Origin: Alphaproteobacteria bacterium
GTDB lineage: Bacteria > Pseudomonadota > Alphaproteobacteria > CACIAM-22H2
Length of the DNA stretch: 5,900 nt
Direction: 5' to 3'
NCBI GenBank assembly: GCA_016869915.1
Contig: VGDA01000245.1
Location: 1-5,900 of the forward strand
Numbering within the stretch: the stretch's first letter is position 1; the number at the start of each line of letters is the position of its first letter. The translations under genes were made by a program, and so were the position numbers. Shown here piece by piece: positions 1-5,900 of the stretch. The notes beneath the pieces are model-generated. The model saw only the letters and a list, made by a program, of their open reading frames with translations. It was not told the origin of the DNA and did not search any database.

Positions 1-1
1 C

Positions 2-2137
2 CTGGCGACCTATGTCCAGCTGACGACGGGGCAGATTTCCCAGAATCCCGGCGCAATCCTCCTTCTCCTCTACCTCGACCTCGTCCTGCTGCTGGCGCTG
101 GCGACGGTCGTGGCCCGGCGCATCGTCCAGATATGGGCGCAGCGCCGGCGAGGTTCCGCGGGCGCGAAGCTCCATGTCCGGCTCGTGGTGCTGTTTTCCT
201 CGCTCGCCGTGCTGCCGGCGGTCGTCGTCGCCGGGTTCTCGGTCGTATTCTTCGACCTCGGCCTGCAGTCCTGGTTCAGCGACCGCGTGCGCTCGGCCCT
301 GAGCGAGTCCCTCGCCGTCGCGGAGGCCTACCTGAACGAGCACCGCAACGCGATCCGCGGGGATGCGATCGCGATGGCGGCCGACATCTCGCGTGAGGGG
401 CAGCTCCTGCGCATCAACCAGCGCGCGCTGTCCCAGATCCTGAGCGCGCAATCCGCCCTGCGCTCGCTGAACGAGGCCGTGATCTTCGAGAGCGGCGGAC
501 GGGTGCTCGCCTTTTCCGGGCTGACGATGTCGCTGGCGCTGGACGTGATCCCCAGCTGGGCGCTGATGCGCGCCGACGCGGGCGACGTGGTCCTGCTCGA
601 CCCCGAGGCGACCATGGGGCCCATCCAGGTCGACGACAGGGTGCGCGTCCTCGTCAGGCTGGAGGACCTCGGCGGCCTCTACATGCTCGTCGGGCGCCTC
701 GTCGACCCGCAGGTCGTCGGGCATGTCGAGCGCACGCGCATCGCGGTCGAATCGTACGAGAACCTCGAGGGGCAGCGCTCGGGCATCCAGGTGACCTTCG
801 CGATGCTCTTCATCCTCGTGGCGATGCTCCTCCTGCTTGCCGCGATCTGGGTGGGCCTCGTCTTCGCCAACAGGCTCATCGAGCCGATCGGCAGCCTGAT
901 CGCGGCCTCGGAGCGCGTGCGCTCGGGGGACCTCTCGGCGCGCGTCGCAGAGGGGCGGGCGGACGACGAGCTCGGCACGCTCAGCCGCGCTTTCAACCGC
1001 ATGACGAACCAGATCGAGGCGCAGCGCCGCGAACTCGTCGAGGCCAACCGGCAGCTCGACGACCGCCGCCGCTTCACGGAGACCGTGCTCGCCGGCGTGT
1101 CGGCGGGCGTGATCGGCCTCGACACCGAGGGACGGATAAACCTGCCCAACCGCTCGGCCTCGCTCATGCTGTCGACCGACCTCGACCGCCTGGTGGGCAC
1201 GCCCCTCGAGGAGGTCGTGCCGGAGTTCGGCGCCGCCGTGGCCGCGGCGCGCGCCGGCGGCGGCCGCGTGGAGCGCGTGGAGGTCACCGTGTCGCGCGAC
1301 GGGCGCCGGCGCATCCTGCTCGTCGGCGTCGGCACGGAGAGGATGGAGGGCGGCGAAGAGGGCTTCGTCGTCACCTTCGATGACATCACGGCGCTGCAGA
1401 CGGCGCAGCGCCAGGCCGCATGGGCCGACGTCGCGCGCCGCATCGCGCACGAGATCAAGAACCCGCTGACGCCGATCCAGCTCTCGGCCGAGCGCCTGAA
1501 GCGCAAGTACCTGGCGGAGATCCGGTCGGATCCCGACACCTTCAGGATCTGCACCGAGACGATCGTGCGACAGGTCGGCGACATCGGGCGCATGGTCGAC
1601 GAGTTCTCCTCGTTCGCGCGCATGCCGGCGCCGGTGATGCGGGAGGAGGACCTCTCCGAACTCGTCCGGCAGACGGTCTTCCTCCAGCGCCAGGCCCATC
1701 CGGACGTCGAGTTCGACGTCGTGCTGCCCCCGGCGCCCGTGCGCGTCGTCCTCGACGCGCGCCAGGTCCGGCAGGCGCTGACGAACCTGCTGCAGAACGC
1801 CCTCGACGCGATCGCGGGCAGGGACGCGCCGGCCGGGGCCGCGGCGCTGCCGCCGGGACGCGTCGAGGTCGTCCTCGGCGAGGGCGACCGGGTGGCCGTC
1901 TGCGTCCGCGACAATGGCCGCGGCCTGCCGGGCGAGGATCGCGAGCGCCTGACCGAGCCCTATGTCACGACCCGCGCCAAGGGAACCGGGCTGGGGCTTG
2001 CGATCGTCAAGAAGATCATGGAAGACCATGGAGGCGCGGTCCGGCTCGAGGACGATCCCGGTGGCGGCGCGCGCGTGACACTGGAATTCGGGGCGGCGGC
2101 GTCGGCCGCCACGGCAAGGGCGACGCATGGCGCATGA
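2..2137 (+). CDS. ntrY: NtrY, membrane sensor histidine kinase of the NtrYX two-component system (5' partial)
   Basis: Sensor kinase that autophosphorylates on His and passes the phosphate to NtrX; the family is tied to nitrogen and redox/oxygen responses. The frame is open to the left edge, so the start lies upstream. 711 residues are visible (numbered from the codon at base 2). Order: hydrophobic helix about 16-37, basic cytoplasmic loop 38-57, second helix 58-84, periplasmic sensor region about 85-263, helix 264-288, HAMP 289-341, PAS 358-466, HisKA with phospho-acceptor His483 in the motif AHEIKNPLTP, then HATPase with N-box Asn595/Asn599, DNGRG at 637-641 and GTGLGL at 661-666. All catalytic motifs are intact. 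By the positive-inside rule the first 15 residues are periplasmic, so at least one more membrane helix is missing upstream; the loss is probably some tens of residues. GTG at 110 is not the start. The 3' end overlaps ntrX by 11 nt. Family call very secure; NtrY rather than a generic kinase rests on architecture plus the ntrX-trkA-dat context. Confidence 0.95.
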   Translation: MATYVQLTTGQISQNPGAILLLLYLDLVLLLALATVVARRIVQIWAQRRRGSAGAKLHVRLVVLFSSLAVLPAVVVAGFSVVFFDLGLQSWFSDRVRSALSESLAVAEAYLNEHRNAIRGDAIAMAADISREGQLLRINQRALSQILSAQSALRSLNEAVIFESGGRVLAFSGLTMSLALDVIPSWALMRADAGDVVLLDPEATMGPIQVDDRVRVLVRLEDLGGLYMLVGRLVDPQVVGHVERTRIAVESYENLEGQRSGIQVTFAMLFILVAMLLLLAAIWVGLVFANRLIEPIGSLIAASERVRSGDLSARVAEGRADDELGTLSRAFNRMTNQIEAQRRELVEANRQLDDRRRFTETVLAGVSAGVIGLDTEGRINLPNRSASLMLSTDLDRLVGTPLEEVVPEFGAAVAAARAGGGRVERVEVTVSRDGRRRILLVGVGTERMEGGEEGFVVTFDDITALQTAQRQAAWADVARRIAHEIKNPLTPIQLSAERLKRKYLAEIRSDPDTFRICTETIVRQVGDIGRMVDEFSSFARMPAPVMREEDLSELVRQTVFLQRQAHPDVEFDVVLPPAPVRVVLDARQVRQALTNLLQNALDAIAGRDAPAGAAALPPGRVEVVLGEGDRVAVCVRDNGRGLPGEDRERLTEPYVTTRAKGTGLGLAIVKKIMEDHGGAVRLEDDPGGGARVTLEFGAAASAATARATHGA
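2116..2120 (+). promoter_or_regulatory. Shine-Dalgarno of ntrX inside the ntrY 3' end
   Basis: AAGGG lies 6 nt before the ATG at 2127, inside the last codons of ntrY. It supports this ATG as the ntrX start, and with the 11-nt overlap suggests translational coupling. The other ATG nearby (2134) is out of frame with ntrX. Confidence 0.6.
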
Positions 2138-3521
2138 CGTTCTGATCGTCGACGACGAGGCGGACATCCGTCTCCTGATCGGCGGAATCCTCGAGGACGA
2201 GGGCTACGCCACGCGCGGCGCGGGAGACGCGGCGCGCGCCCTCGAGGCGATGCGCGAGCGACGGCCGAGCCTCTGCATCCTCGACGTCTGGCTGCAGGGC
2301 AGCTCGATGGACGGCCTGCAGTTGCTCGACGTGCTCGTCCAGGAGCATCCGCACGTGCCCGTCGTCGTCATCAGCGGGCACGGCAACATCGAGACCGCGG
2401 TCGGCGCCATAAAGCGCGGCGCCTACGATTTCATCGAGAAGCCCTTCAAGTCGGACCGGTTGCTGCTCGTCGCCGAGCGCGCGATCGAGGCGGCGCGGCT
2501 GCGCCGCGAGAACGAGGAGTTGCGCTCGCGCGTCGGCGACCCGGCGGAGCTCATCGGGACGTCGGCGTCCGTGGGCACGATGCGCAACGCGATCGAGCGC
2601 GTCGCACCGACCAACAGCCGCGTCCTCGTGACCGGCCCGGCCGGTGTCGGCAAGGAGGCGGTCGCCCGCCTGATCCATGCGCGATCGCGGCGCGCGCAGG
2701 GTCCCTTCGTGGTGATGAACTGCGCGAGCATGCGTCCCGACCGGGTCGAGGTGGAGCTGTTCGGGCAGGAGGGGGAGGACGGCGCGCCGCCGCGTCCCGG
2801 CCTCTTCGAGCAGGCTCATGGCGGCACGCTGCTCCTCGACGAGGTCGCCGACATGCCTCTGGAGACGCAGGGCAAGATCGTGCGCGCGCTCCAGGAGATG
2901 ACCTTCGAGAGGGTCGGCGGGCGCTCGCGCGTGTCCGTGGACGTGCGCGTGATGTCGACCACGAGCCGCGAGCTGCAGGCCGAGATCTCGGCCGCGCGGT
3001 TCCGGGAAGACCTGCTCTACAGGCTCAACGTCGTCCAGATCCGGGTGCCGCCGCTGCGCGACCGCCGCGAGGACATCCTCGAGCTCGCGCGGCACTTCAT
3101 GTCGCGCGGCGCGGGCGGCGCGATGGAGCCGCGGCCGCTCGGCGAGGACGCGATCGCGGCGCTGCAGGCCTATGAATGGCCTGGCAACGTGCGCCAGCTG
3201 CGCAATGTCGTCGAGTGGCTGCAGATCATGGCGCCGGGGGACGCGGCGAGCCCGATCCGCTCGGACATGCTGCCGCCGGAGATCGGCGCCATCATGCCGG
3301 TGGCGCTGCGCGGCGAGCATTCGGCCGAGATCATGGCGCTGCCGCTGCGCGAGGCACGCGAGCTCTTCGAGCGGCAGTACCTGCTTGCGCAGGTGACGCG
3401 CTTCGGAGGCAACATCTCGCGCACCGCAACCTTCGTCGGGATGGAGCGCTCCGCCCTCCACCGCAAGCTGAAGATGCTCGGCGTGCACGGCACGGACCGG
3501 CCGGCGCAGCTGGATTCCTGA
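2127..3521 (+). CDS. ntrX: NtrX, NtrC-family response regulator lacking the GAFTGA loop
   Basis: Cytoplasmic DNA-binding response regulator, partner of NtrY; 464 aa, a normal length for NtrX. Receiver domain about 3-118 has the acidic pair Asp9/Asp10, phospho-acceptor Asp53, Ser83 and Lys105 (in EKPF). A charged linker (about 118-135) leads to the AAA+ domain: Walker A GPAGVGKE at 170-177, Walker B LLLDE at 235-239, arginine-finger region with Arg293 and Arg299, and sensor II WPGNVRQLRN at 351-360. A Fis-type helix-turn-helix fills about 415-450 (GGNISRTATFVGMERSALHR). Between ELFG (210-213) and FEQAHGGT (227-234), where sigma-54 activators carry GAFTGA, there is a shorter unrelated segment. 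Sensor I reads STTS instead of the usual AATN/AATH. From family knowledge, alphaproteobacterial NtrX proteins lack GAFTGA, which argues against sigma-54 activation and for action as a repressor or activator at other promoters. Start fixed by the SD at 2116 and the immediate receiver-domain beginning. Confidence 0.96.
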   Translation: MAHDVLIVDDEADIRLLIGGILEDEGYATRGAGDAARALEAMRERRPSLCILDVWLQGSSMDGLQLLDVLVQEHPHVPVVVISGHGNIETAVGAIKRGAYDFIEKPFKSDRLLLVAERAIEAARLRRENEELRSRVGDPAELIGTSASVGTMRNAIERVAPTNSRVLVTGPAGVGKEAVARLIHARSRRAQGPFVVMNCASMRPDRVEVELFGQEGEDGAPPRPGLFEQAHGGTLLLDEVADMPLETQGKIVRALQEMTFERVGGRSRVSVDVRVMSTTSRELQAEISAARFREDLLYRLNVVQIRVPPLRDRREDILELARHFMSRGAGGAMEPRPLGEDAIAALQAYEWPGNVRQLRNVVEWLQIMAPGDAASPIRSDMLPPEIGAIMPVALRGEHSAEIMALPLREARELFERQYLLAQVTRFGGNISRTATFVGMERSALHRKLKMLGVHGTDRPAQLDS

Positions 3522-3540
3522 GGAAGGGCGGGGTTCCCCG
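3521..3540 (+). promoter_or_regulatory. trkA ribosome-binding site followed by a short hairpin
   Basis: A strong SD, AGGAAGGG (3521-3528), begins on the last base of the ntrX stop codon but sits 12 nt from the trkA ATG, longer than usual. The 12 nt between them, CGGGGTTCCCCG (3529-3540), form a perfect inverted repeat: a 4-bp all-GC stem (3529-3532 with 3537-3540) and a 4-nt loop. If folded, it would bring the SD close to the ATG, or it could hinder initiation. Hairpin function is inference. Confidence 0.5.
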
Positions 3541-4917
3541 ATGCAGGTCCTGATCTGCGGCGCCGGTCGCGTAGGACGTCACATCGCGCGCGTGCTGGCG
3601 CGCGAGGGAAACGAGGTGACGGTCGTCGACCGCGACGCGGCGCTTGTCGAGCGCCTGCGCGCATCGACCGACGTGAACGCCATGGTCGGCTACGCCTCGC
3701 ACCCGGACGTGCTGGAGCGCGCGGGCGCGCGCAACGCCGACCTGCTGATCGCCGCCACGGCGAGCGACGAGGTGAACATCGTGGCCTGCGAGGTGGCGCA
3801 GGCGATGTTCTCCGTGCCCAAGCGCATCGCGCGCATAAGGGCGCAGAACTACCTGCAGCCGGTCTATGCGGACCTCTTCTCCAGCGCGAACGTGGCGATC
3901 GACGTCGTGATCTCCCCGGAGATGGAGGTTGCCCGCTCGGTCGCCCGGCGGATCCTCGTACCCGGCGCCTTCGACATGATCCCGCTGGTGCGCGATCGCG
4001 TGCGGCTCGTCGGCGTGCGCTGCCAGCCCGATTGCCCGGTGCTCAACACGCCGCTGCGCCAGCTGACATCGCTCTTCCCGGAACTCGCGATCGAGGTCGT
4101 CGCCGTCGTCCGGGACGATCGAAGCTTCGTCCCGGACCCCGACGACCACATGCGCGCGGGCGACGACGTCTACTTCGTCGTCGACACCCGCCATGTCGCG
4201 CGCGCGCTCGCCGCCTTCGGCCACGAGGAGGCCGCGCATCGCAGGATCCTCGTGCTCGGCGGCGGCAATGTCGGCCTGGCGCTCGTCCAGCAGCTCGAGC
4301 GCGAGGCCGAGGGCATCAACATAAAGGTCATCGAATCGGACAAGTCCCGCGCCGAGCTCGTCGTGGACGCGGTCTCCCGCGCGACGGTCCTGCACGGGGA
4401 CGCCCTCGACCAGGAACTCTTCGAGGAGGCTGGCGTGGCCTCCTGCGAGGCGGTCGTCGCGGTGACGAACGACGACCAGACGAACGTCCTCGGCTCTCTC
4501 CTCGCCAAGCGCAGCGGGGCGGGGCGCTGCGTCACGCTGGTGAACGGCCGCAGCTTCGCCGCACTCGCGCCGTCGCTCGGCATCGACACGGTCGTGTCGC
4601 CGAACGACATCACCGTCTCGACGATCCTCCAGCACGTGCGGCGCGGCAGGATACGCGGCGTGCACGCGCTGCGCGGCGGCATCGGCGAGATCGTGGAGGC
4701 CGAGGCGCTCGACACGTCCGCGCTGGTCAAGAAGCCGCTCGGCCAGGCGCGGCTCCCGGACGGGATCGTGGTCGGCGCCGTCGTGCGCGGCGACAGGGTG
4801 ATCGTGCCGCGCGCCGACACGCAGGTCCGGCCCGGCGACAGCGTCGTCCTCTTCGCGTTGCGCGAGGCCGTGAAGTCTGTAGAGCGCCTGTTTTCCGTCC
4901 GCATCGACTACTTCTGA
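3541..4917 (+). CDS. trkA: TrkA, NAD-binding regulatory subunit of Trk potassium uptake
   Basis: Peripheral cytoplasmic subunit that binds NAD(H)/nucleotides and gates the TrkH/TrkG potassium channel; needed for K+ uptake and turgor or pH control. The 458 aa fit the family's usual length and its duplicated layout: RCK-N Rossmann domain about 1-122 (GAGRVG at 7-12, acidic Asp30 at the end of beta-2), TrkA-C about 143-225, second RCK-N about 233-350 (GGGNVG at 240-245, Glu265), second TrkA-C about 372-454. Both nucleotide sites look intact. There is no signal peptide or membrane segment, as expected. A Cys161-x3-Cys165 pair lies in the first TrkA-C domain. The gene starts 19 nt after ntrX and ends 8 nt before dat, so co-transcription is likely. 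No trkH is visible here; in many genomes it is encoded elsewhere. The ATG at 3541 is chosen because the beta-strand of the Rossmann fold begins at residue 2. Confidence 0.96.
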   Translation: MQVLICGAGRVGRHIARVLAREGNEVTVVDRDAALVERLRASTDVNAMVGYASHPDVLERAGARNADLLIAATASDEVNIVACEVAQAMFSVPKRIARIRAQNYLQPVYADLFSSANVAIDVVISPEMEVARSVARRILVPGAFDMIPLVRDRVRLVGVRCQPDCPVLNTPLRQLTSLFPELAIEVVAVVRDDRSFVPDPDDHMRAGDDVYFVVDTRHVARALAAFGHEEAAHRRILVLGGGNVGLALVQQLEREAEGINIKVIESDKSRAELVVDAVSRATVLHGDALDQELFEEAGVASCEAVVAVTNDDQTNVLGSLLAKRSGAGRCVTLVNGRSFAALAPSLGIDTVVSPNDITVSTILQHVRRGRIRGVHALRGGIGEIVEAEALDTSALVKKPLGQARLPDGIVVGAVVRGDRVIVPRADTQVRPGDSVVLFALREAVKSVERLFSVRIDYF

Positions 4918-4919
4918 GG
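4916..4919 (+). promoter_or_regulatory. Shine-Dalgarno of dat overlapping the trkA stop codon
   Basis: GAGG lies 6 nt before the ATG at 4926 and shares two bases with the trkA TGA (4915-4917). This fixes the dat start and suggests that ribosomes finishing trkA reinitiate at dat. Confidence 0.6.
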
Positions 4920-4925
4920 CCCGCC

Positions 4926-5777
4926 ATGTCCCGGATCGCATACGTCAACGGCCGCTATGTCCCGCATCGCGAGGCGAAGGTCCATGTCGAGGACCGCGGG
5001 TACCAGTTCTCCGACGGCATCTACGAGGTCGTGGCCTTGGCCAATGGCCGCTTCGTCGACCTCGAGCCGCATCTGGACCGGCTGGAACGCTCGCTGCGCG
5101 AGTTGCGCATCGCCATGCCGACGACTCGCGCGGCCCTCGTGCTTGCAATGGAGGAGGTGGTTGGCCGCAACCGCGTGCGCGACGGGATCATCTACGTCCA
5201 GATGACCCGCGGGGTGGCTCCGCGCGACCATGCCTTCCCGGCCCGCGCGCGCACGCAGGTCGTCATGACGGCGAAGTCCACGAAGCCGCACCCCGCGAAG
5301 TACGAGGAGGATGGGGTCAAGGCCGTCACCGTGCCGGAGATCCGTTGGCATCGCTGCGACATCAAGTCTGTCTCGCTGCTGCCGAACGTGCTTGCCAAGC
5401 AGGCGGCGCGCGAGGGCGGCGCCTACGAGGCCATCTTCGTGACGCCAGACGGCGTCGTCACGGAGGGCAGTTCCTCGAATGCGTGGATCGTGACGCGGGA
5501 CGGCAAGCTTGTGACGCGCGCGCTCTCGAACGAGATCCTCGGCGGCATCACGCGCCAGACCCTCATGGACATCGCGCGCGAGGAGGGCGTCGAGGTGGAG
5601 GAGCGGCCCTTCACCCTCGCGGAGGCACGGCAGGCGCGCGAGGCCTTCGTGACGTCGACGACGTCCTACGCCATGCCGGTCACCCAGATCGACGACGCGG
5701 TGATCGCGAACGGCAAGCCGGGGACGATCAGCCGCAGGCTGCGCCAGAGCTATATTGCATACATGGCACGCGCCTGA
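4926..5777 (+). CDS. dat: D-amino-acid (D-alanine) aminotransferase, fold-type IV PLP enzyme
   Basis: Interconverts D-alanine and 2-oxoglutarate with pyruvate and D-glutamate, supplying D-amino acids for peptidoglycan; cytoplasmic. At 283 aa it matches the usual length. Lys147 in CDIKS is the PLP Schiff-base lysine; Glu180 in VTEGSSSN is the residue that pairs with the pyridine nitrogen; the STTSY segment at 244-248 fits the cofactor phosphate site. Tyr33, Arg100 and His102 (APRDHAFP) match the carboxylate-trap triad of Bacillus D-amino-acid transaminase (Tyr31, Arg98, His100), which favours this activity over branched-chain aminotransferase (IlvE) or aminodeoxychorismate lyase (PabC). The product starts right at the conserved MSRIAYVNGRYV beginning, with an SD 6 nt upstream. 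The frame is also open leftwards through trkA, but nothing protein-like is encoded there. Exact substrate range cannot be read from sequence; in databases such genes are often labelled simply as aminotransferase class IV. Confidence 0.92.
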   Translation: MSRIAYVNGRYVPHREAKVHVEDRGYQFSDGIYEVVALANGRFVDLEPHLDRLERSLRELRIAMPTTRAALVLAMEEVVGRNRVRDGIIYVQMTRGVAPRDHAFPARARTQVVMTAKSTKPHPAKYEEDGVKAVTVPEIRWHRCDIKSVSLLPNVLAKQAAREGGAYEAIFVTPDGVVTEGSSSNAWIVTRDGKLVTRALSNEILGGITRQTLMDIAREEGVEVEERPFTLAEARQAREAFVTSTTSYAMPVTQIDDAVIANGKPGTISRRLRQSYIAYMARA

Positions 5778-5785
5778 GGGCTGGG

Positions 5786-5811
5786 TCGGGGGCCTGAAAT
5801 CCGTTCCCCGA
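5786..5811 (+). repeat. Inverted repeat just after dat, possible transcript 3' end structure
   Basis: TCGGGG (5786-5791) is complementary to CCCCGA (5806-5811), giving a 6-bp stem with a 14-nt loop, 9 nt beyond the dat stop. No T-run follows, so it is not a canonical intrinsic terminator; it could stabilise the 3' end or be chance in GC-rich DNA. Confidence 0.35.
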
Positions 5812-5822
5812 GCGGCTACATT
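5794..5822 (+). promoter_or_regulatory. Candidate promoter for the gene to the right (expected hfq)
   Basis: CTGAAA (5794-5799) and TACATT (5817-5822) each match 4 of 6 bases of the sigma-70 -35/-10 consensus with an ideal 17-bp spacer; a start site near 5829 would follow. Shifted by one base, CCTGAA and CTACAT also resemble the alphaproteobacterial heat-shock (RpoH) pattern CTTGAA/CTATAT with a 17-bp spacer. It is in a relatively AT-rich island of the gene-free 5778-5900 stretch. Prediction by eye only. Confidence 0.35.
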
Positions 5823-5830
5823 GGGGCTGT

Positions 5831-5870
5831 CCGCGGCGGGACCGCCGATTTCCGGCGGCGACGACCGCGG
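5831..5870 (+). repeat. Nested and alternative GC-rich hairpins in the post-dat gap
   Basis: CCGCCG (5842-5847) pairs with CGGCGG (5853-5858) around a 5-nt loop. An outer CCGCGG pair (5831-5836 with 5865-5870) can close it through an internal loop. A second CGGCGG copy (5834-5839) can pair with the same CCGCCG instead, so the two folds exclude each other. No T-tract follows. The remaining bases up to 5900 show no gene start or other signal that I can support. Confidence 0.4.
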
Positions 5871-5900
5871 CGACCGACACGGGCCTGGCCGCGAGGGCAG

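Noticed and set aside
110..112. GTG at 110 as the ntrY start codon
   Set aside because: The frame stays open to the window edge and encodes a convincing membrane helix upstream (bases about 47-112), so the gene begins outside the window.
679..1914. 411-codon minus-strand open frame within ntrY
   Set aside because: Ser/Arg/Thr-rich product with no domain signature, a typical antisense shadow of GC-rich coding DNA.
2016..3488. 490-codon minus-strand open frame opposite ntrX
   Set aside because: Almost exactly mirrors ntrX, has a low-complexity His/Arg/Ala-rich product, and shows no independent start signal or motif.
4032..4925. Possible N-terminal extension of dat reading back through trkA
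   Set aside because: The translation is Arg/Gly/Ala-rich and motif-free, while the real dat N-terminus begins at 4926 with its own SD.
3331..4941. 536-codon open frame on the minus strand across ntrX, trkA and the dat start
   Set aside because: It is opposite strongly supported genes, is rich in Arg/His/Ala/Asp without recognisable motifs, and is explained by the GC-rich third positions of the forward genes.
5764..5780. TGGCACG as the -24 box of a sigma-54 promoter
   Set aside because: The matching -12 region lacks the required GC dinucleotide (TGAGG instead of TTGCA-like), and the motif is just the last codons of dat.
5842..5870. Intrinsic transcription terminator after dat
   Set aside because: Stable GC stems exist, but no T-run follows either hairpin, so only structure is claimed.
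1..5900. Novel system, mobile element, CRISPR array, tRNA or rRNA
   Set aside because: All coding space is filled by four familiar genes. No transposase, repeat-spacer pattern, cloverleaf, att-like duplication or obvious composition shift was seen.

Overview
The window is a compact, one-strand stretch of a GC-rich (roughly two-thirds or more G+C by eye) alphaproteobacterial chromosome. It carries ntrY (5' end cut off by the window edge), ntrX, trkA and a D-amino-acid aminotransferase gene (dat). This order is a well-known conserved neighbourhood in Alphaproteobacteria, normally preceded by ntrBC and followed by hfq. The very high GC, the protein signatures and the gene order suggest a Rhodospirillales-like member, but genus cannot be read from the sequence.

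Layout: bases 2-2137 encode the membrane sensor kinase NtrY. Bases 2127-3521 encode its response regulator NtrX, overlapping ntrY by 11 nt. Bases 3541-4917 encode TrkA, the NAD-binding regulator of potassium uptake, 19 nt after ntrX. Bases 4926-5777 encode a fold-type IV PLP aminotransferase with D-amino-acid transaminase active-site residues, 8 nt after trkA. Such spacing suggests one transcript with translational coupling at each junction. The last 123 nt (5778-5900) hold no gene. They contain two GC-rich inverted-repeat systems and a weak promoter-like element, plausibly the upstream region of hfq, which would lie beyond the window.

How the genes work together: NtrY spans the inner membrane and is expected to phosphorylate NtrX at Asp53. 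NtrX keeps the ATPase machinery of a bacterial enhancer-binding protein but has no GAFTGA sigma-54 contact loop, so it probably acts as a conventional DNA-binding regulator. TrkA and Dat are metabolic or transport neighbours (K+ uptake; D-Ala/D-Glu supply for peptidoglycan). Their functional link to NtrYX is contextual only.

I found no undescribed multi-gene system. The points most worth a second look are the missing GAFTGA loop, the mutually exclusive hairpins after dat, a hairpin wedged between the trkA ribosome-binding site and its start codon, a NtrY PAS domain without His or Cys, and a Cys-x3-Cys pair in TrkA.
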